Origin: Zhouia spongiae
GTDB taxonomy: Bacteria > Bacteroidota > Bacteroidia > Flavobacteriales > Flavobacteriaceae
Length of the DNA: 64,000 nucleotides
NCBI RefSeq assembly: GCF_022760175.1
Contig: NZ_CP094326.1
Coordinates: forward strand, 3,274,804 to 3,338,803
Reading direction: 5' to 3'
Shown: one piece after another, positions 1-11,418 of the stretch
Layout: each line of letters starts with the position of its first letter
How positions within the stretch are numbered: the first letter of the stretch is position 1
Translations under genes and position numbers: made by a program
Notes under the pieces: model-generated
The model's input: the letters and a program-made list of their open reading frames with translations, nothing else
What the model was told of the DNA's origin: nothing
Database searches by the model: none

Positions 1-611
1 TCTTCCCTGTACACCGATCCCGGCGAATCAGATAAAAACAGTTCAAATGCTTTTATCGAAGCTTTGTAGTCACTTAACGTATTATACTGTTTCGCTACCT
101 CAAAGGACTTTTTATCAAGTTTATTCCTTAGCGTTTTCACCATTTCGTTAGCTTCCTCCATATAGGCAGAGTTCGGATAGTTATTGATAAATATCTGAAG
201 TCTGTCAATAGCTTCCGTTGTTTCTGTCTGGTCTACGCTATACTTCGGAGACAGCATAAACTTGCTCCTTGCGCTCAAAAAAGCTGCTTCTTCCGATTTA
301 TCACTACGTGGATACGATTTCGAAAACCTTTCAAACTGATATGCCGCGAGGTAATAATCTTCTGTCTTATAATAAGAATCTGCGAAGAAGTACAGTATAC
401 GTTCTCCTTGGGGCTTCCCTACATAACTGGGAGCAATTTGCTCGAATAAGCGAAGAGCTCTTTTATAATCTCCTGCTTCATACAATTTCTCTGCTAAATC
501 GTATTTCGCTTTTACATCTGTATTTTTTAGTGTTTTCTGATATTCACTACAAGATGTAAGAAAAAGTGAAACGGTTAATAACAGGGTATAAATGTGACTG
601 TTTTTAATCAT
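1..611 (-). CDS. bamD: Outer membrane assembly lipoprotein BamD (partial, 3' end outside window)
   Basis: BamD is a periplasmic lipoprotein of the BAM complex, which inserts beta-barrel proteins into the outer membrane. Reading the minus strand from the ATG at 609-611 gives MIKNSHIYTLLLTVSLFLTSC, a lipoprotein signal with lipobox Cys at residue 21. It is followed by TPR-like helices (for example ALRLFEQIAPSY and YYLAAYQFERF) typical of the YfiO/BamD family. About 203 residues are in the window and the frame stays open to base 1, so the C-terminus is missing. dapA lies downstream on the same strand order but 130 bases upstream of this start. The family call is firm from domain pattern and length so far; only the end is unseen. 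Confidence 0.9.
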   Translation of the reverse strand, partial: MIKNSHIYTLLLTVSLFLTSCSEYQKTLKNTDVKAKYDLAEKLYEAGDYKRALRLFEQIAPSYVGKPQGERILYFFADSYYKTEDYYLAAYQFERFSKSYPRSDKSEEAAFLSARSKFMLSPKYSVDQTETTEAIDRLQIFINNYPNSAYMEEANEMVKTLRNKLDKKSFEVAKQYNTLSDYKASIKAFELFLSDSPGSVYRE

Positions 612-615
612 GCGG

Positions 616-623
616 CAAAATTA
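616..623 (-). promoter_or_regulatory. Possible -7 promoter element of bamD
   Basis: The minus strand reads TAATTTTG, an exact match to the Bacteroidota -7 consensus TAnnTTTG, ending five bases before the bamD ATG. No TTG -33 element at the usual spacing was seen. If used, transcription would start at or very near the start codon, giving an almost leaderless message. Confidence 0.35.
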
Positions 624-740
624 GATAAATATCCGGTATTAAAAAAACTATTTTAAGCTAGCTAATGTAAACGATTCTTTTGAATTTTCCGCGCTACTTA
701 AATAAACTTTTAACATTTACACCCTTTCTTCTTGTCATTA

Positions 741-1610
741 TCAAGCTATAGCCCTTTTAATTTTTTCTTTAAGCGCTTTACCTGCCTTTACCAATGGCAA
801 CCTCACAACATCATCACAGAGGCCCGCTTCTTGTAAAAGAGCCTTTATTCCGGCAGGGTTTCCTTCTTCAAAAATATGATCCATAACATCCATTAACTGA
901 AAATGCAATTTATTAGCCTCGCTTACATTTCCTCTCAATGCAAAACGCACCATATCAGAAAATGGCCCTGGAAGACCCTGACCTATGACTGATATAACAC
1001 CACTTCCGCCTGCCAGGGTCATTGGCAAAGTAATCATATCATCTCCTGAAATCACCTGAAAATCTTCCGGTTTATCCTTTATCAGGCGCATCGCCTGAAC
1101 AACATCACCGGCAGCCTCCTTAACAGCTACAATATTCTCGAAATCGTTTGCCAGTCTTATGACCGTTTCGGGTAAAATATTAGAAGCCGTTCTGCCCGGC
1201 ACATTATATAGAATGACCGGTACCGGCGAAGCTTCCGAAACCGCTTTAAAATGTTGGTAAATTCCTTCTTGTGTAGGTTTGTTATAATATGGAGAAACAG
1301 ATAAAACAGCAGCATAGTCCTTGAGATCCGTTTCTTTTAGTTCTTGTACAACTTCCATGGTGTTATTTCCCCCAACACCCAAAACCAACGGCAAACGATT
1401 TTCATTCGCCTTCACTATAGTTTGTTTAACCAGTTCTTTCTCTTCTTTTGTCAATGTGGCACTTTCGGCAGTTGTACCCAAAACAACCAAATACTCCACC
1501 CCACCGTCAATAACGTGATTTACTATGTTGCCTAACGCGTCAACATCAACACTTAAATCAGACCTAAAAGGAGTCACCAAAGCAACTCCGGTACCTGTAA
1601 ATCTAGACAT
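741..1610 (-). CDS. dapA: 4-hydroxy-tetrahydrodipicolinate synthase
   Basis: DapA condenses pyruvate with aspartate semialdehyde, the first committed step of lysine and meso-diaminopimelate synthesis in the cytosol. The 289-residue protein has the usual family length. Visible landmarks are [10 protein letters not shown] at the N-terminus, the GTTAES pyruvate-binding loop near residue 45, ILYNVPGRT containing the catalytic Tyr near residue 135, and VAVKEAAG with the Schiff-base Lys near residue 163. The start ATG lies 3 bases after the stop of the DUF6913 gene, so the two are probably cotranscribed. dapF of the same pathway is also in this window at 16442. Confidence 0.95.
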   Translation of the reverse strand: MSRFTGTGVALVTPFRSDLSVDVDALGNIVNHVIDGGVEYLVVLGTTAESATLTKEEKELVKQTIVKANENRLPLVLGVGGNNTMEVVQELKETDLKDYAAVLSVSPYYNKPTQEGIYQHFKAVSEASPVPVILYNVPGRTASNILPETVIRLANDFENIVAVKEAAGDVVQAMRLIKDKPEDFQVISGDDMITLPMTLAGGSGVISVIGQGLPGPFSDMVRFALRGNVSEANKLHFQLMDVMDHIFEEGNPAGIKALLQEAGLCDDVVRLPLVKAGKALKEKIKRAIA

Positions 1611-1613
1611 ATA

Positions 1614-2138
1614 CTATATCTTGTTTAAAATAGATAAATACTTAATTAACTCTTTTTCAAAACTGCTGTAATCTTCAATGCCTGAATCAATCACAAGGTT
1701 GTTGTATGAAGTATTCTTATTCCCTATACCTATTCTAAAACCTGCATCAACCATAGATGTCATAAACAGTAAGGGTAATTTAGGTGCCTCGTAATAGCTT
1801 ATCACTAAATCGTACTTTCTCTTCATAACATCATCAAGTTCCGGACTTTTTACTGTGCCGTTACGTTTGATCGTTTTCTCATTATAAACCGGAAACGGGT
1901 ACTGCTCATCTTTTTCAACCTTATTCAAAAACCCTACTATTCTGTAAGATTCTGTCCGAACACTAAGCTTTTTCATCAATTTTTCAAAAACCTCAAAATT
2001 TTTAGTTTTATTAAAATCAATGATTATCAACATTGATGATATCTTATTATCTTTGTCATCTACATTAACCGCCAATTCACCTAATCGCTTTTTAATAATC
2101 TTAAAAATCGATTTTTCTTTGAATTTATTTAAAACCAT
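1614..2138 (-). CDS. DUF6913-like conserved hypothetical protein
   Basis: A 174-residue cytosolic protein with no signal peptide or membrane segment. It is basic at the N-terminus (FKEKSIFKIIKKRLGEL), followed by alternating strands and helices (SMLIIIDF, YRIVGFLNK, YDLVISYY, FRIGIGNK). I recognise it as the small flavobacterial family commonly found directly upstream of dapA; its function is unknown. The spacing to dapA is only 3 bases, which implies cotranscription. The pattern in which a strand such as LVISYYEAP precedes residues MTSMVDAGFRIGIG is reminiscent of glycosyltransferase or Rossmann folds, but that is inference only. Confidence 0.75.
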   Translation of the reverse strand: MVLNKFKEKSIFKIIKKRLGELAVNVDDKDNKISSMLIIIDFNKTKNFEVFEKLMKKLSVRTESYRIVGFLNKVEKDEQYPFPVYNEKTIKRNGTVKSPELDDVMKRKYDLVISYYEAPKLPLLFMTSMVDAGFRIGIGNKNTSYNNLVIDSGIEDYSSFEKELIKYLSILNKI

Positions 2139-2159
2139 ATTTACATTTATGTTCTAATG

Positions 2160-2192
2160 CAAATGTAGAATTTAAAAATATCATTTTGGCAA
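2160..2192 (-). promoter_or_regulatory. Putative promoter of the DUF6913-dapA pair
   Basis: On the minus strand TTG (2192-2190) is followed after 22 bases by TACATTTG (2167-2160). This fits the Bacteroidota pattern TTG-N17-23-TAnnTTTG. It lies 22 bases upstream of the DUF6913 start codon. Confidence 0.4.
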
Positions 2193-2205
2193 AATTAAAA
2201 ACCTT

Positions 2206-2964
2206 ATGAAATTAAATATAAAACATTTTGTTATATTTATAACAGTATTGTTTGTCTCGTGCAAACAACCCGATAATACGATTACCACCATAAACGGCAA
2301 AAGATTATTGATCAGTGATACTATTGAAGCTGTTGACAGTATCGATAAGTTTATAGCGCCTTACAAGGAGCACATCAATGATGTTCTGGACAAACCTATT
2401 GCGTATAATCCGAAAACAATAAGTAAATACGATAAAGGATACAACACGGCTATAGGAAATTTAATGGCTGATATCGTTTTAGAACAAAGCAACCCGGTAT
2501 TCAACAAAAGGACAGGAAAGAACATCGATTTTGTTTTATTGAATCACGGCGGGATCAGGGCTATTATCTCAGAAGGCAACGTCACCACCAGAACCGCATA
2601 TGAAATTATGCCTTTTGAAAACAAAGTTGTCGTTATTGAATTAACTTCTGCAAAGGTCAAAGAATTGGTGGAATACCTTCAAAAATCGAAAAAAGCACAT
2701 CCTGTTAGCGGTATTGAACTGGTATTGAACAATGATTATTCGGTTAAAAAATTCCTTATTAACGGCAAACTACCCGAAGAACATAAAACCTATAATGTAG
2801 CAACATCCGACTATTTAGCTTCCGGAGGAGATAACATGAACTTCTTTAAAGAACCTGTAAATAATACCCCTTTGGATTATTTAATCAGGAATGAAATAAT
2901 TGACTATTTTAAAAAGATCGATACCATAAAGACAACTGCAGACAACAGGTTTATAAAACTTTAA
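2206..2964 (+). CDS. 5'-nucleotidase, C-terminal domain lipoprotein
   Basis: This 252-residue protein is the substrate-binding half of a UshA-type 5'-nucleotidase. It begins with a lipoprotein signal (MKLNIKHFVIFITVLFVSC, Cys at residue 19). It contains the family signatures GNLMADIV, FVLLNHGGIRA (nucleotide-binding loop) and YNVATSDYLASGGDNM. The metallophosphatase half is the next gene, 12 bases downstream. The two are presumably cotranscribed and act together in the periplasm on nucleotides or related phosphoesters. Splitting of the usual single polypeptide, with the order C-domain first, is noteworthy though seen in this lineage. Confidence 0.88.
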   Translation: MKLNIKHFVIFITVLFVSCKQPDNTITTINGKRLLISDTIEAVDSIDKFIAPYKEHINDVLDKPIAYNPKTISKYDKGYNTAIGNLMADIVLEQSNPVFNKRTGKNIDFVLLNHGGIRAIISEGNVTTRTAYEIMPFENKVVVIELTSAKVKELVEYLQKSKKAHPVSGIELVLNNDYSVKKFLINGKLPEEHKTYNVATSDYLASGGDNMNFFKEPVNNTPLDYLIRNEIIDYFKKIDTIKTTADNRFIKL

Positions 2965-2976
2965 ACACGCCTAAGC

Positions 2977-3868
2977 ATGAAAAGAAGGGATTTTATACAC
3001 AATACATTAGCCGGTTCTGCATTTGTAGGACTTGGAGGACTTGGTTTTACATCTTGCAGCAACAATTCAAAAAAACACATCACCATATTACATACCAATG
3101 ATGTTCATAGCCATATTGACCCTTTTCCTGAAGATCATGGCAAAAACCCCAATCAGGGTGGTGTGGCCCGACGTGCAGCCTTAATAGAAACTGTCAGAAG
3201 AGAAAACCCCAACACGCTTCTTTTTGATGCAGGTGATATTTTTCAGGGCACGCCCTACTTTAACTTTTATGGAGGCGAGCTTGAATTCAAATTAATGAGT
3301 ATGCTCAGATATGATGCCGCTACGATTGGAAATCACGATTTTGACAATGGAATAGACGGGCTCTATGCTCAGTTGCCCAATGCAAAATTTGATCTTTTGT
3401 CTGCCAACTACGATTTCAAAAATACCGTTATGGACACCCACGTAAAGCCTTATAAGGTTTTTGTACGTGACGGAGTTAAGATTGGTGTTTTTGGTTTAGG
3501 GATAGCGTTGAGCGGGCTGGTAGACAAACGCATGTACAAAGAAACCGTATACCTTAACCCTATTGAAATAGCCCAGGATATTAGCAATACCTTAAAAAAT
3601 GAAGAAAATTGTGAAATTGTCATTTGCCTATCCCATTTAGGTTTTGATTATGACCACAAGCAAAAACCGTCGGATGTTTTATTAGCCAAAAACACAGAAA
3701 ACATCGACTTAATTATAGGCGGACACACCCATACCTTTATGGAAAAACCGGAAATAATAATTAACAGGAAAGGGAAAAAAGTATTAATTAACCAGGTTGG
3801 GTGCTACGGAATTTACGTGGGAAGGATCGACTTTTATCTGGATAATCAGGATATCACCTCAGACGGTA

Positions 3869-3885
<17 letters not shown>
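2977..3885 (+). CDS. Metallophosphatase (5'-nucleotidase N-terminal domain), exported
   Basis: A calcineurin-like metallophosphoesterase of 302 residues. The N-terminus has a Tat-like signal (KRRDF, then a glycine-rich hydrophobic stretch ending in FTSC), so it may be a lipoprotein. All metal-binding motifs of the family are present: LHTNDVHSH, DAGDIFQGTP, GNHDFDNG, CLSHLGFD and GGHTHTF. The nucleotide-binding C-terminal domain is encoded separately just upstream. The 3' end overlaps the convergent YhhN-family gene by 17 bases. Confidence 0.9.
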
Positions 3886-6537
<2,652 letters not shown>

Positions 6538-7103
6538 TTATTTTTACGTTTGAAATTACAAGTGGCAATTTAATTAAAATAATACTGATATCAGCTACAT
6601 ATGACGACCTCTCTGACAGGAAAAACACGCTATTCACACCTAAAGTAAAAGCCTTTGGGACATTGTTTAAAGGAACCGTGAAACGGGGCGTTCCGAATGT
6701 TTGGCTACTCTGCAACAAATCCGGCATGGTCAGGAAAACGCCGGGGAAATACCTACATTCTCACATTTACATGATTTGAAAAAGTTCTTATTACCTGAGA
6801 GATTAAAAATACTGTCAGTAAAAAAGCTAATGCTATATCAGACAGGGAGAATTGACGAAGTATTCCTGAAAAGGATAAAAAAACGAGCGAAAAGATTGTA
6901 CTGCCCAGCGCTACAGGCAATGCGCTGGCAGTTTCGGCTAAAAACTGGTTCATTTTACTCATAATATGTTGATTTAGGGCTTGCTCTTCAACTAAATAAA
7001 ATCCGATTTAACCCAAAAGCAAGGAAACAAACATAGTAAAATAAACGATAGCTCATACGGCAAAACAGTTAAAAAACAGGGTTTTACAGATAAAAAACAC
7101 AAC
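6538..7103. other. Gene-poor spacer between ligA and prmC
   Basis: A 566-base region. Apart from the possible small membrane protein at 6753-6962, short open frames on both strands overlap each other and show no recognisable motif. I see no tRNA fold, terminator or conserved RNA. Confidence 0.5.
6753..6962 (-). CDS. Possible small membrane protein, unknown
   Basis: A 69-residue frame on the same strand as its neighbours. It starts MSKMNQFLAETASALP and contains two hydrophobic stretches (VALGSTIFSLVFLSFSGIL and LSDIALAFLLTVFLISQVI), which would make a hairpin membrane protein. It fills the gap between prmC and ligA in the same orientation. No family is recognised and an overlapping plus-strand frame exists, so it may be spurious. 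Confidence 0.4.
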   Translation of the reverse strand: MSKMNQFLAETASALPVALGSTIFSLVFLSFSGILRQFSLSDIALAFLLTVFLISQVIRTFSNHVNVRM

Positions 7104-7970
7104 TTAGAATGAAACACACCCGTGAACAGAAGATTTTACCATTCTGTAATTACCTCTAAAATCTTTTTTTAACCGATTATGTTCAAACCCGGTATTTTCA
7201 AGCATCTTTATGGTTTCGTCAGGCAGGTACTGGTTTATTTCAAAATACAAAGCTCCGTTAACACATAAATGCTCCCTGGCCAGAACGGCTATTTTTTTAT
7301 AGAACAACAATGGTTCCGCATCTGAAACGAAAAGAGCAGAATGCGGCTCGTAGCGAAGAACATTATCGTGCATCTCCTTTTTTTCGAGATCTCTTACATA
7401 AGGGGGATTGGAAACAATTACATCATAACACCCGCTAAGATCTTCCAATTCCAATACATCAGCCTCAATAAAGTCTATATCTACATTATGCTGCCTCGCA
7501 TTATCTTTAGCCATCTTCAGCGCCTCCGCAGAAACATCCATCGCTGCAACCTTCGAGCAAGGAATATTCTTTGCGAGAGCTATAGCAATACATCCGGAAC
7601 CGGTGCCGATATCTAATATTTTTACAGGCCGGTTCTCTGCCCTCTTATCCTTCACAATCCAATCTACCAATTCTTCAGTTTCAGGCCGGGGTATCAACGT
7701 ATTACTATTTACCTTAAATGACAACCCATAAAAATAAGCTTCTCCTACAATGTACTGAATCGGTTTCTCTAACTTTAGTTCACTCAACGCTTTAAAAACC
7801 ACTGTTTCATCTTCCTTTGATATCACCCTGTCAGGTTCCGATATCAGGTCTATCCTCCTGATATCAAAGTAATGCTCCAACAGCATAAAATAAAAGCGGT
7901 CCACTTCCTTTGCTTCATAAAGTCCGTCAAGTTCCCGATGAAATACCTGTTGAATATCTTTCACCCTCAT
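7104..7970 (-). CDS. prmC: Release factor glutamine methyltransferase PrmC
   Basis: PrmC methylates the glutamine of the GGQ motif in peptide release factors, using SAM. The protein shows the helical N-terminal domain, the SAM-binding motif LDIGTGSGCIAIAL and the catalytic signature SNPPYVRD. The frame is open further upstream, but I choose the ATG at 7968-7970 (MRVKDIQQVFHREL, 288 residues). It matches family length and forms a TAATG stop-start overlap with the preceding GNAT gene, which suggests translational coupling. Confidence 0.92.
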   Translation of the reverse strand: MRVKDIQQVFHRELDGLYEAKEVDRFYFMLLEHYFDIRRIDLISEPDRVISKEDETVVFKALSELKLEKPIQYIVGEAYFYGLSFKVNSNTLIPRPETEELVDWIVKDKRAENRPVKILDIGTGSGCIAIALAKNIPCSKVAAMDVSAEALKMAKDNARQHNVDIDFIEADVLELEDLSGCYDVIVSNPPYVRDLEKKEMHDNVLRYEPHSALFVSDAEPLLFYKKIAVLAREHLCVNGALYFEINQYLPDETIKMLENTGFEHNRLKKDFRGNYRMVKSSVHGCVSF

Positions 7971-8455
7971 TACAAATATTTTAGCATCCATACCGTACAA
8001 GAACAATGTCCGGTATTTCCCATCGGGGCGTCTATATACCCAAACCCGGATTTTTTATATAGTTTCTGCGCTGCCAGCATATTAGGCATCGTTTCCAGAT
8101 AACACTTTTCAAAACCATATTCCCGGGCCCTGTCAAGACAGGCTTGCATCATCTTCATCCCTATTCCCTTCCCTCTTGCTGCCTCCAGAAAATACATCTT
8201 CTGAAGTTCACATACATTACCATCATAATAAGCCAAAGCAGCTATACCGGCACCACCTAGAACTTTTCCGTCAAGCTCAACCACAAAATAGGAGGCTTTT
8301 TCTTCATCGTAAGCTTCATACATCTTATCCAAAGCTTTATCTGCATATGCCGTACCAACTTTCGGCACATCGTGCTCGAGAAGAACCGATCTCAATACGT
8401 TTGCCAACTTCTCATTATCACCTGGTTTTATTTCTCTTATAATATAATCTGCCAT
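7970..8455 (-). CDS. GNAT family N-acetyltransferase
   Basis: A 161-residue acetyltransferase of the GNAT fold. The acetyl-CoA binding signature is LEAARGKGIGMKMMQ near residues 92-106, followed by CYLETMPNMLAAQKLYKKSGF, the usual C-terminal strand and helix. Its stop codon overlaps the prmC start (TAATG), so the two form a coupled pair. The substrate is unknown; the link to PrmC is positional only. Confidence 0.85.
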   Translation of the reverse strand: MADYIIREIKPGDNEKLANVLRSVLLEHDVPKVGTAYADKALDKMYEAYDEEKASYFVVELDGKVLGGAGIAALAYYDGNVCELQKMYFLEAARGKGIGMKMMQACLDRAREYGFEKCYLETMPNMLAAQKLYKKSGFGYIDAPMGNTGHCSCTVWMLKYL

Positions 8456-8470
8456 CCTTATATAAAATAC

Positions 8471-8478
8471 TATTTTTG
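8471..8478 (+). promoter_or_regulatory. Possible -7 element for the ribD operon
   Basis: TATTTTTG on the plus strand matches TAnnTTTG exactly and sits 52 bases upstream of ribD in the divergent GNAT/ribD spacer. No clear -33 TTG was seen. Confidence 0.3.
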
Positions 8479-8529
8479 CACCTGAAACTCGTTAAGACTT
8501 AATCTGGTTAAAAGCTTTATATTATTGGC

Positions 8530-9579
8530 GTGAATATACACGAAAAATACATAAAACGATGTATTGAACTGGCTAAAAATGGACTTGGAAACACATACCC
8601 GAACCCTCTTGTTGGCTCGGTAATAGTATATCAGGACAAAATCATCGGGGAAGGTTGGCATAAAAGAGCCGGAGAACCGCATGCAGAGGTTAATGCAATT
8701 AACTCCGTCCGCAACAGGAATCTGTTAAAAAAAGCTACCATATATGTCAGTTTAGAGCCTTGTAGTCATTTTGGAAAAACACCTCCGTGCAGCGATTTGA
8801 TTATATCTTCAGGCATAAAGAATGTAGTCGTTGGAGCCATCGATCCGTTTGTAGAAGTAGCCGGCAGAGGGATTAAAAAGATGATAGAAGCAGGATGTAA
8901 TGTAACTGTCGGTGTATTAGACGAAGAATGTCAGGCCCTGAACAAACGCTTTTTTACTTTTCACAACAAAAAGAGACCTTACATCATTTTAAAATGGGCT
9001 GAAAGTGCCGACGGATATGTAAGTCCTGTTAAAAAAAACATCAAAGAACCGGTTTGGCTTACCAATCAATATTCAAGACAACTGGTTCATAAATGGCGAA
9101 GTGAAGAACAAGCCATTTTAGTTGGCACCAATACGGTATTGGATGACAACCCAAAACTGAATACAAGAGACTGGAAAGGCCTATCGCCTGTCAGAGTTGT
9201 TATTGACAAAAACCTGAAAACCTATCCCGACCATTGCATTTGGAATGGACATGTAAAAACCTTTATCATTACAGACCTATCAAGTGAAGATAAAAACCTT
9301 TCTGACAACATCATTTTACAAAAAGTTGATTTTCAAAAACCTGTCATCCATGAAATTTGCAAAATACTTTTTCAGGAAGGTCTTCAAAGTATTATTATAG
9401 AAGGTGGTTCCAAAACGTTACAAAACTTTATTGATGAAAATCTGTGGGATGAGATCAGAAAATTTAAAAGTAAGGTTGTATTAAACGAGGGGACTCCTGC
9501 ACCTGTCACGGGTGCAACAATTATAAGTGCTGAAAAAATACTAACCGACAACCTTTTTTATTACTACAACAATGATTAA
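8530..9579 (+). CDS. ribD: Bifunctional riboflavin deaminase/reductase RibD
   Basis: RibD deaminates and then reduces the pyrimidine intermediate of riboflavin synthesis. The 349-residue protein has an N-terminal cytidine-deaminase-like zinc domain (HAEVNAI near residue 52, then PCSHFGKTPPCSDLI near residue 79) and a C-terminal reductase domain (LKWAESADGYV, VGTNTVLDDNPKLNTR, IIEGGSKTLQNF). Translation appears to start at GTG (8530). It overlaps the HAD gene by 8 bases, indicating an operon. Confidence 0.94.
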   Translation: MNIHEKYIKRCIELAKNGLGNTYPNPLVGSVIVYQDKIIGEGWHKRAGEPHAEVNAINSVRNRNLLKKATIYVSLEPCSHFGKTPPCSDLIISSGIKNVVVGAIDPFVEVAGRGIKKMIEAGCNVTVGVLDEECQALNKRFFTFHNKKRPYIILKWAESADGYVSPVKKNIKEPVWLTNQYSRQLVHKWRSEEQAILVGTNTVLDDNPKLNTRDWKGLSPVRVVIDKNLKTYPDHCIWNGHVKTFIITDLSSEDKNLSDNIILQKVDFQKPVIHEICKILFQEGLQSIIIEGGSKTLQNFIDENLWDEIRKFKSKVVLNEGTPAPVTGATIISAEKILTDNLFYYYNND

Positions 9580-10186
9580 AAATATAATTTTCGACTTTGG
9601 TGATGTATTTATCAATCTGGATAAGCCTGCAACCGTAAATCAGCTTTCAAAATTGGATAGCAGCTTTTGTGTTTCCGGTAAAATGAACGAGATCAATGAA
9701 GCATACGAAAAAGGACTGATCGCTACCGACGCCTTCGTTTCATTTTATAAAAGCAAATTTCCAGCGATTAATGAAGCATCCCTGATAAATGCATGGAATG
9801 CCATTATCTTGGACCTGCCGGAATACAGGCTTTCTTTTTTGGAGCAACTTGCAAACGAAAAAAAATACCGCCTTTTTTTACTTAGCAACACCAATGAACT
9901 ACACATTGAACATGTAATAAATACCTGCGGTTCAGACACCTTTAACCGGTTTAAAGACTGCTTCGAAAAATTTTACTTGTCGTATGAAATTCGTTATAGA
10001 AAACCTGATCCCGAGATCTATAAATATGTTTTATCTGAAAACAAGCTCAATCCGGAAGAAACCTTATTTATTGATGACGTTAAAGAGAATACCGATGCGG
10101 CTTCGGCTCTCCGTATTAAAACCTGGAACCTAAAGCCCGGAATTGACGATGTAACGATGTTAAAGGATCAAACCTGTTTCGGATAA
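9572..10186 (+). CDS. HAD-superfamily hydrolase (YihX-like phosphatase)
   Basis: A 204-residue HAD-IA phosphatase. Motif I is IIFDFGDVF (nucleophile Asp near residue 8), motif II is FLLSNTNE, motif III is the Lys in RKPDPEIY, and motif IV is LFIDDVKEN. It overlaps the end of ribD by 8 bases. HAD phosphatases supply the missing dephosphorylation step of riboflavin synthesis in some bacteria, so a role next to ribD is plausible, but that is inference from position only. Confidence 0.85.
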   Translation: MIKNIIFDFGDVFINLDKPATVNQLSKLDSSFCVSGKMNEINEAYEKGLIATDAFVSFYKSKFPAINEASLINAWNAIILDLPEYRLSFLEQLANEKKYRLFLLSNTNELHIEHVINTCGSDTFNRFKDCFEKFYLSYEIRYRKPDPEIYKYVLSENKLNPEETLFIDDVKENTDAASALRIKTWNLKPGIDDVTMLKDQTCFG

Positions 10187-10200
10187 TTAAAAAATATAGT

Positions 10201-10812
10201 TTGAAAGACACCTACCGAACCATCACAAAGCCTTCTGAAGAAATCCTGTATAAAGAAAAAAACAGCAAGTTTTTCGGTTATGTATTCCCTATACAAAATG
10301 AAGACGAAGTAAAAGACCTGCTCGAAAGTATTAAAAAGCAACACCACAGTGCCAGACATTGGTGCTATGCGTGGCAGTTTGGAACAGGACAGAACATATC
10401 ATACAGAGCCAATGATGACGGAGAACCAAATAATTCTGCAGGAATGCCGATATACGGTCAGATACAATCGTTCGACCTTACCAACACCCTTATTGTGATT
10501 GTGCGTTATTTCGGTGGCGTAAAACTTGGAGTCGGCGGTTTAATTACCGCTTATAAAACTGCAGCACAAATGGCTCTCGAAAGTTCAGAAATCATAGAAA
10601 GAACGATCGATATTATTTACGGACTGAAATTCGAGTACAAAGACATGAATAAAGTAATGCGCATCATTAAAGAAAAAAACATAATCATTGTTTCTCAAAA
10701 AATGGAACTCGATTGCTTTATAAAAATTTCTGTCAGACAAAAAGAAGCTGAAAACATCAAACAGGTTTTCGATCAATTATACGGTGTGTCCATAAAAGAA
10801 ATCGATGGTTAA
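10201..10812 (+). CDS. YigZ/IMPACT family protein
   Basis: A 203-residue member of the UPF0029/IMPACT family. The N-terminal domain carries KNSKFFGYVFPI and HHSARHWCYAWQFG; NDDGEPNNSAGMPI and RYFGGVKLGVGGLITAYK are the family signatures, and a DUF1949-type domain follows. Family members are proposed to act in translation control, but the bacterial function is not settled. The start is a TTG at 10201, 14 bases after the HAD gene; no in-frame ATG precedes it. It is probably the third gene of the ribD transcript. Confidence 0.88.
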   Translation: MKDTYRTITKPSEEILYKEKNSKFFGYVFPIQNEDEVKDLLESIKKQHHSARHWCYAWQFGTGQNISYRANDDGEPNNSAGMPIYGQIQSFDLTNTLIVIVRYFGGVKLGVGGLITAYKTAAQMALESSEIIERTIDIIYGLKFEYKDMNKVMRIIKEKNIIIVSQKMELDCFIKISVRQKEAENIKQVFDQLYGVSIKEIDG

Positions 10813-10815
10813 AGT

Positions 10816-11220
10816 TTAATCAATTTCCAACTTCTCCAGGATATAATCCGGACAACGTGTCGGACGGTTTGTTTTCATATCTATAAATGCCAAAGCGGTA
10901 TATCCCTGAACCAATAATTCCTCCTGCCCGTTCCATATCTCATAGTCAAATTCGATCTTTACTGCAGGTCGTTTTTTAAGCCTGGTTTTTATTGTTAAAA
11001 GATCATCATATTTGGCAGACTTTTTGTATTTCAGTTCCAGGCTTATAACAGGAAGCATAATTCCGTTTTCTTCCATCGATTTATACGAAACCCCTAAATT
11101 ACGCAACCACTCAACACGTCCTAATTCCAGGTACTGCGCATAATTCCCGTGATATACCACTCCCATTTGGTCTGTTTCAGCATACCGGACCCGTATGTTA
11201 ATTTGATGATTATTGTTCAA
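10816..11220 (-). CDS. Acyl-CoA thioesterase, 4HBT/YbgC family
   Basis: A hotdog-fold thioesterase. The signature RYAETDQMGVVYHGNYAQYLELGRVEWLR contains the catalytic Asp of this family. The frame continues upstream to 11298, but the extra residues are hydrophobic and come from the AT-rich dnaA upstream region. I place the start at the TTG at 11220 (MNNNHQINIRVRYAET, 134 residues), which fits the family length. It is convergent with the YigZ gene, 3 bases apart, and divergent from dnaA. Confidence 0.85.
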   Translation of the reverse strand: MNNNHQINIRVRYAETDQMGVVYHGNYAQYLELGRVEWLRNLGVSYKSMEENGIMLPVISLELKYKKSAKYDDLLTIKTRLKKRPAVKIEFDYEIWNGQEELLVQGYTALAFIDMKTNRPTRCPDYILEKLEID

Positions 11221-11325
11221 ATTTTCAATAATTTTTTGTATGTTAACGAATTGTAAAATTAAGTTAATAAGGATGCGAAAAAAAAACGATAAATTCAACC
11301 CCTATTACATTTTTTTTTTCAATTT

Positions 11326-11346
11326 TTTGTTCACATATTTGTTCAC
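11326..11346 (+). promoter_or_regulatory. Two DnaA-box-like repeats upstream of dnaA
   Basis: TTTGTTCAC occurs twice with a 12-base period (11326-11334 and 11338-11346). The first reads TTGTTCACA, one mismatch from the DnaA box TTATNCACA. The second has two mismatches. Their position 73-93 bases before the dnaA start fits autoregulation; a full origin is not evident. Confidence 0.35.
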
Positions 11347-11349
11347 TCA

Positions 11350-11370
11350 AAGAGAGCTGAAAACTCTCTT
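11350..11370 (+). other. Small hairpin in the dnaA upstream region
   Basis: AAGAGAG and CTCTCTT form a 7-base-pair stem around the loop CTGAAAA, 49 bases before the dnaA ATG. No T-run follows, so it is not a terminator. Confidence 0.35.
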
Positions 11371-11418
11371 GCACACATTTTAATCTAACCTGCTAACAAT
11401 TAAAATATTACTTAACAA

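Noticed and set aside
8456-8529. FMN riboswitch before ribD
   Set aside because: The spacer is only 74 bases and lacks the conserved RFN element. A promoter-like element is the only feature.
11221-11418. Chromosomal origin of replication next to dnaA
   Set aside because: Only two poor DnaA-box-like repeats are present, with no box cluster. The AT-rich spacer is short, and dnaA and the origin are often apart in this phylum.
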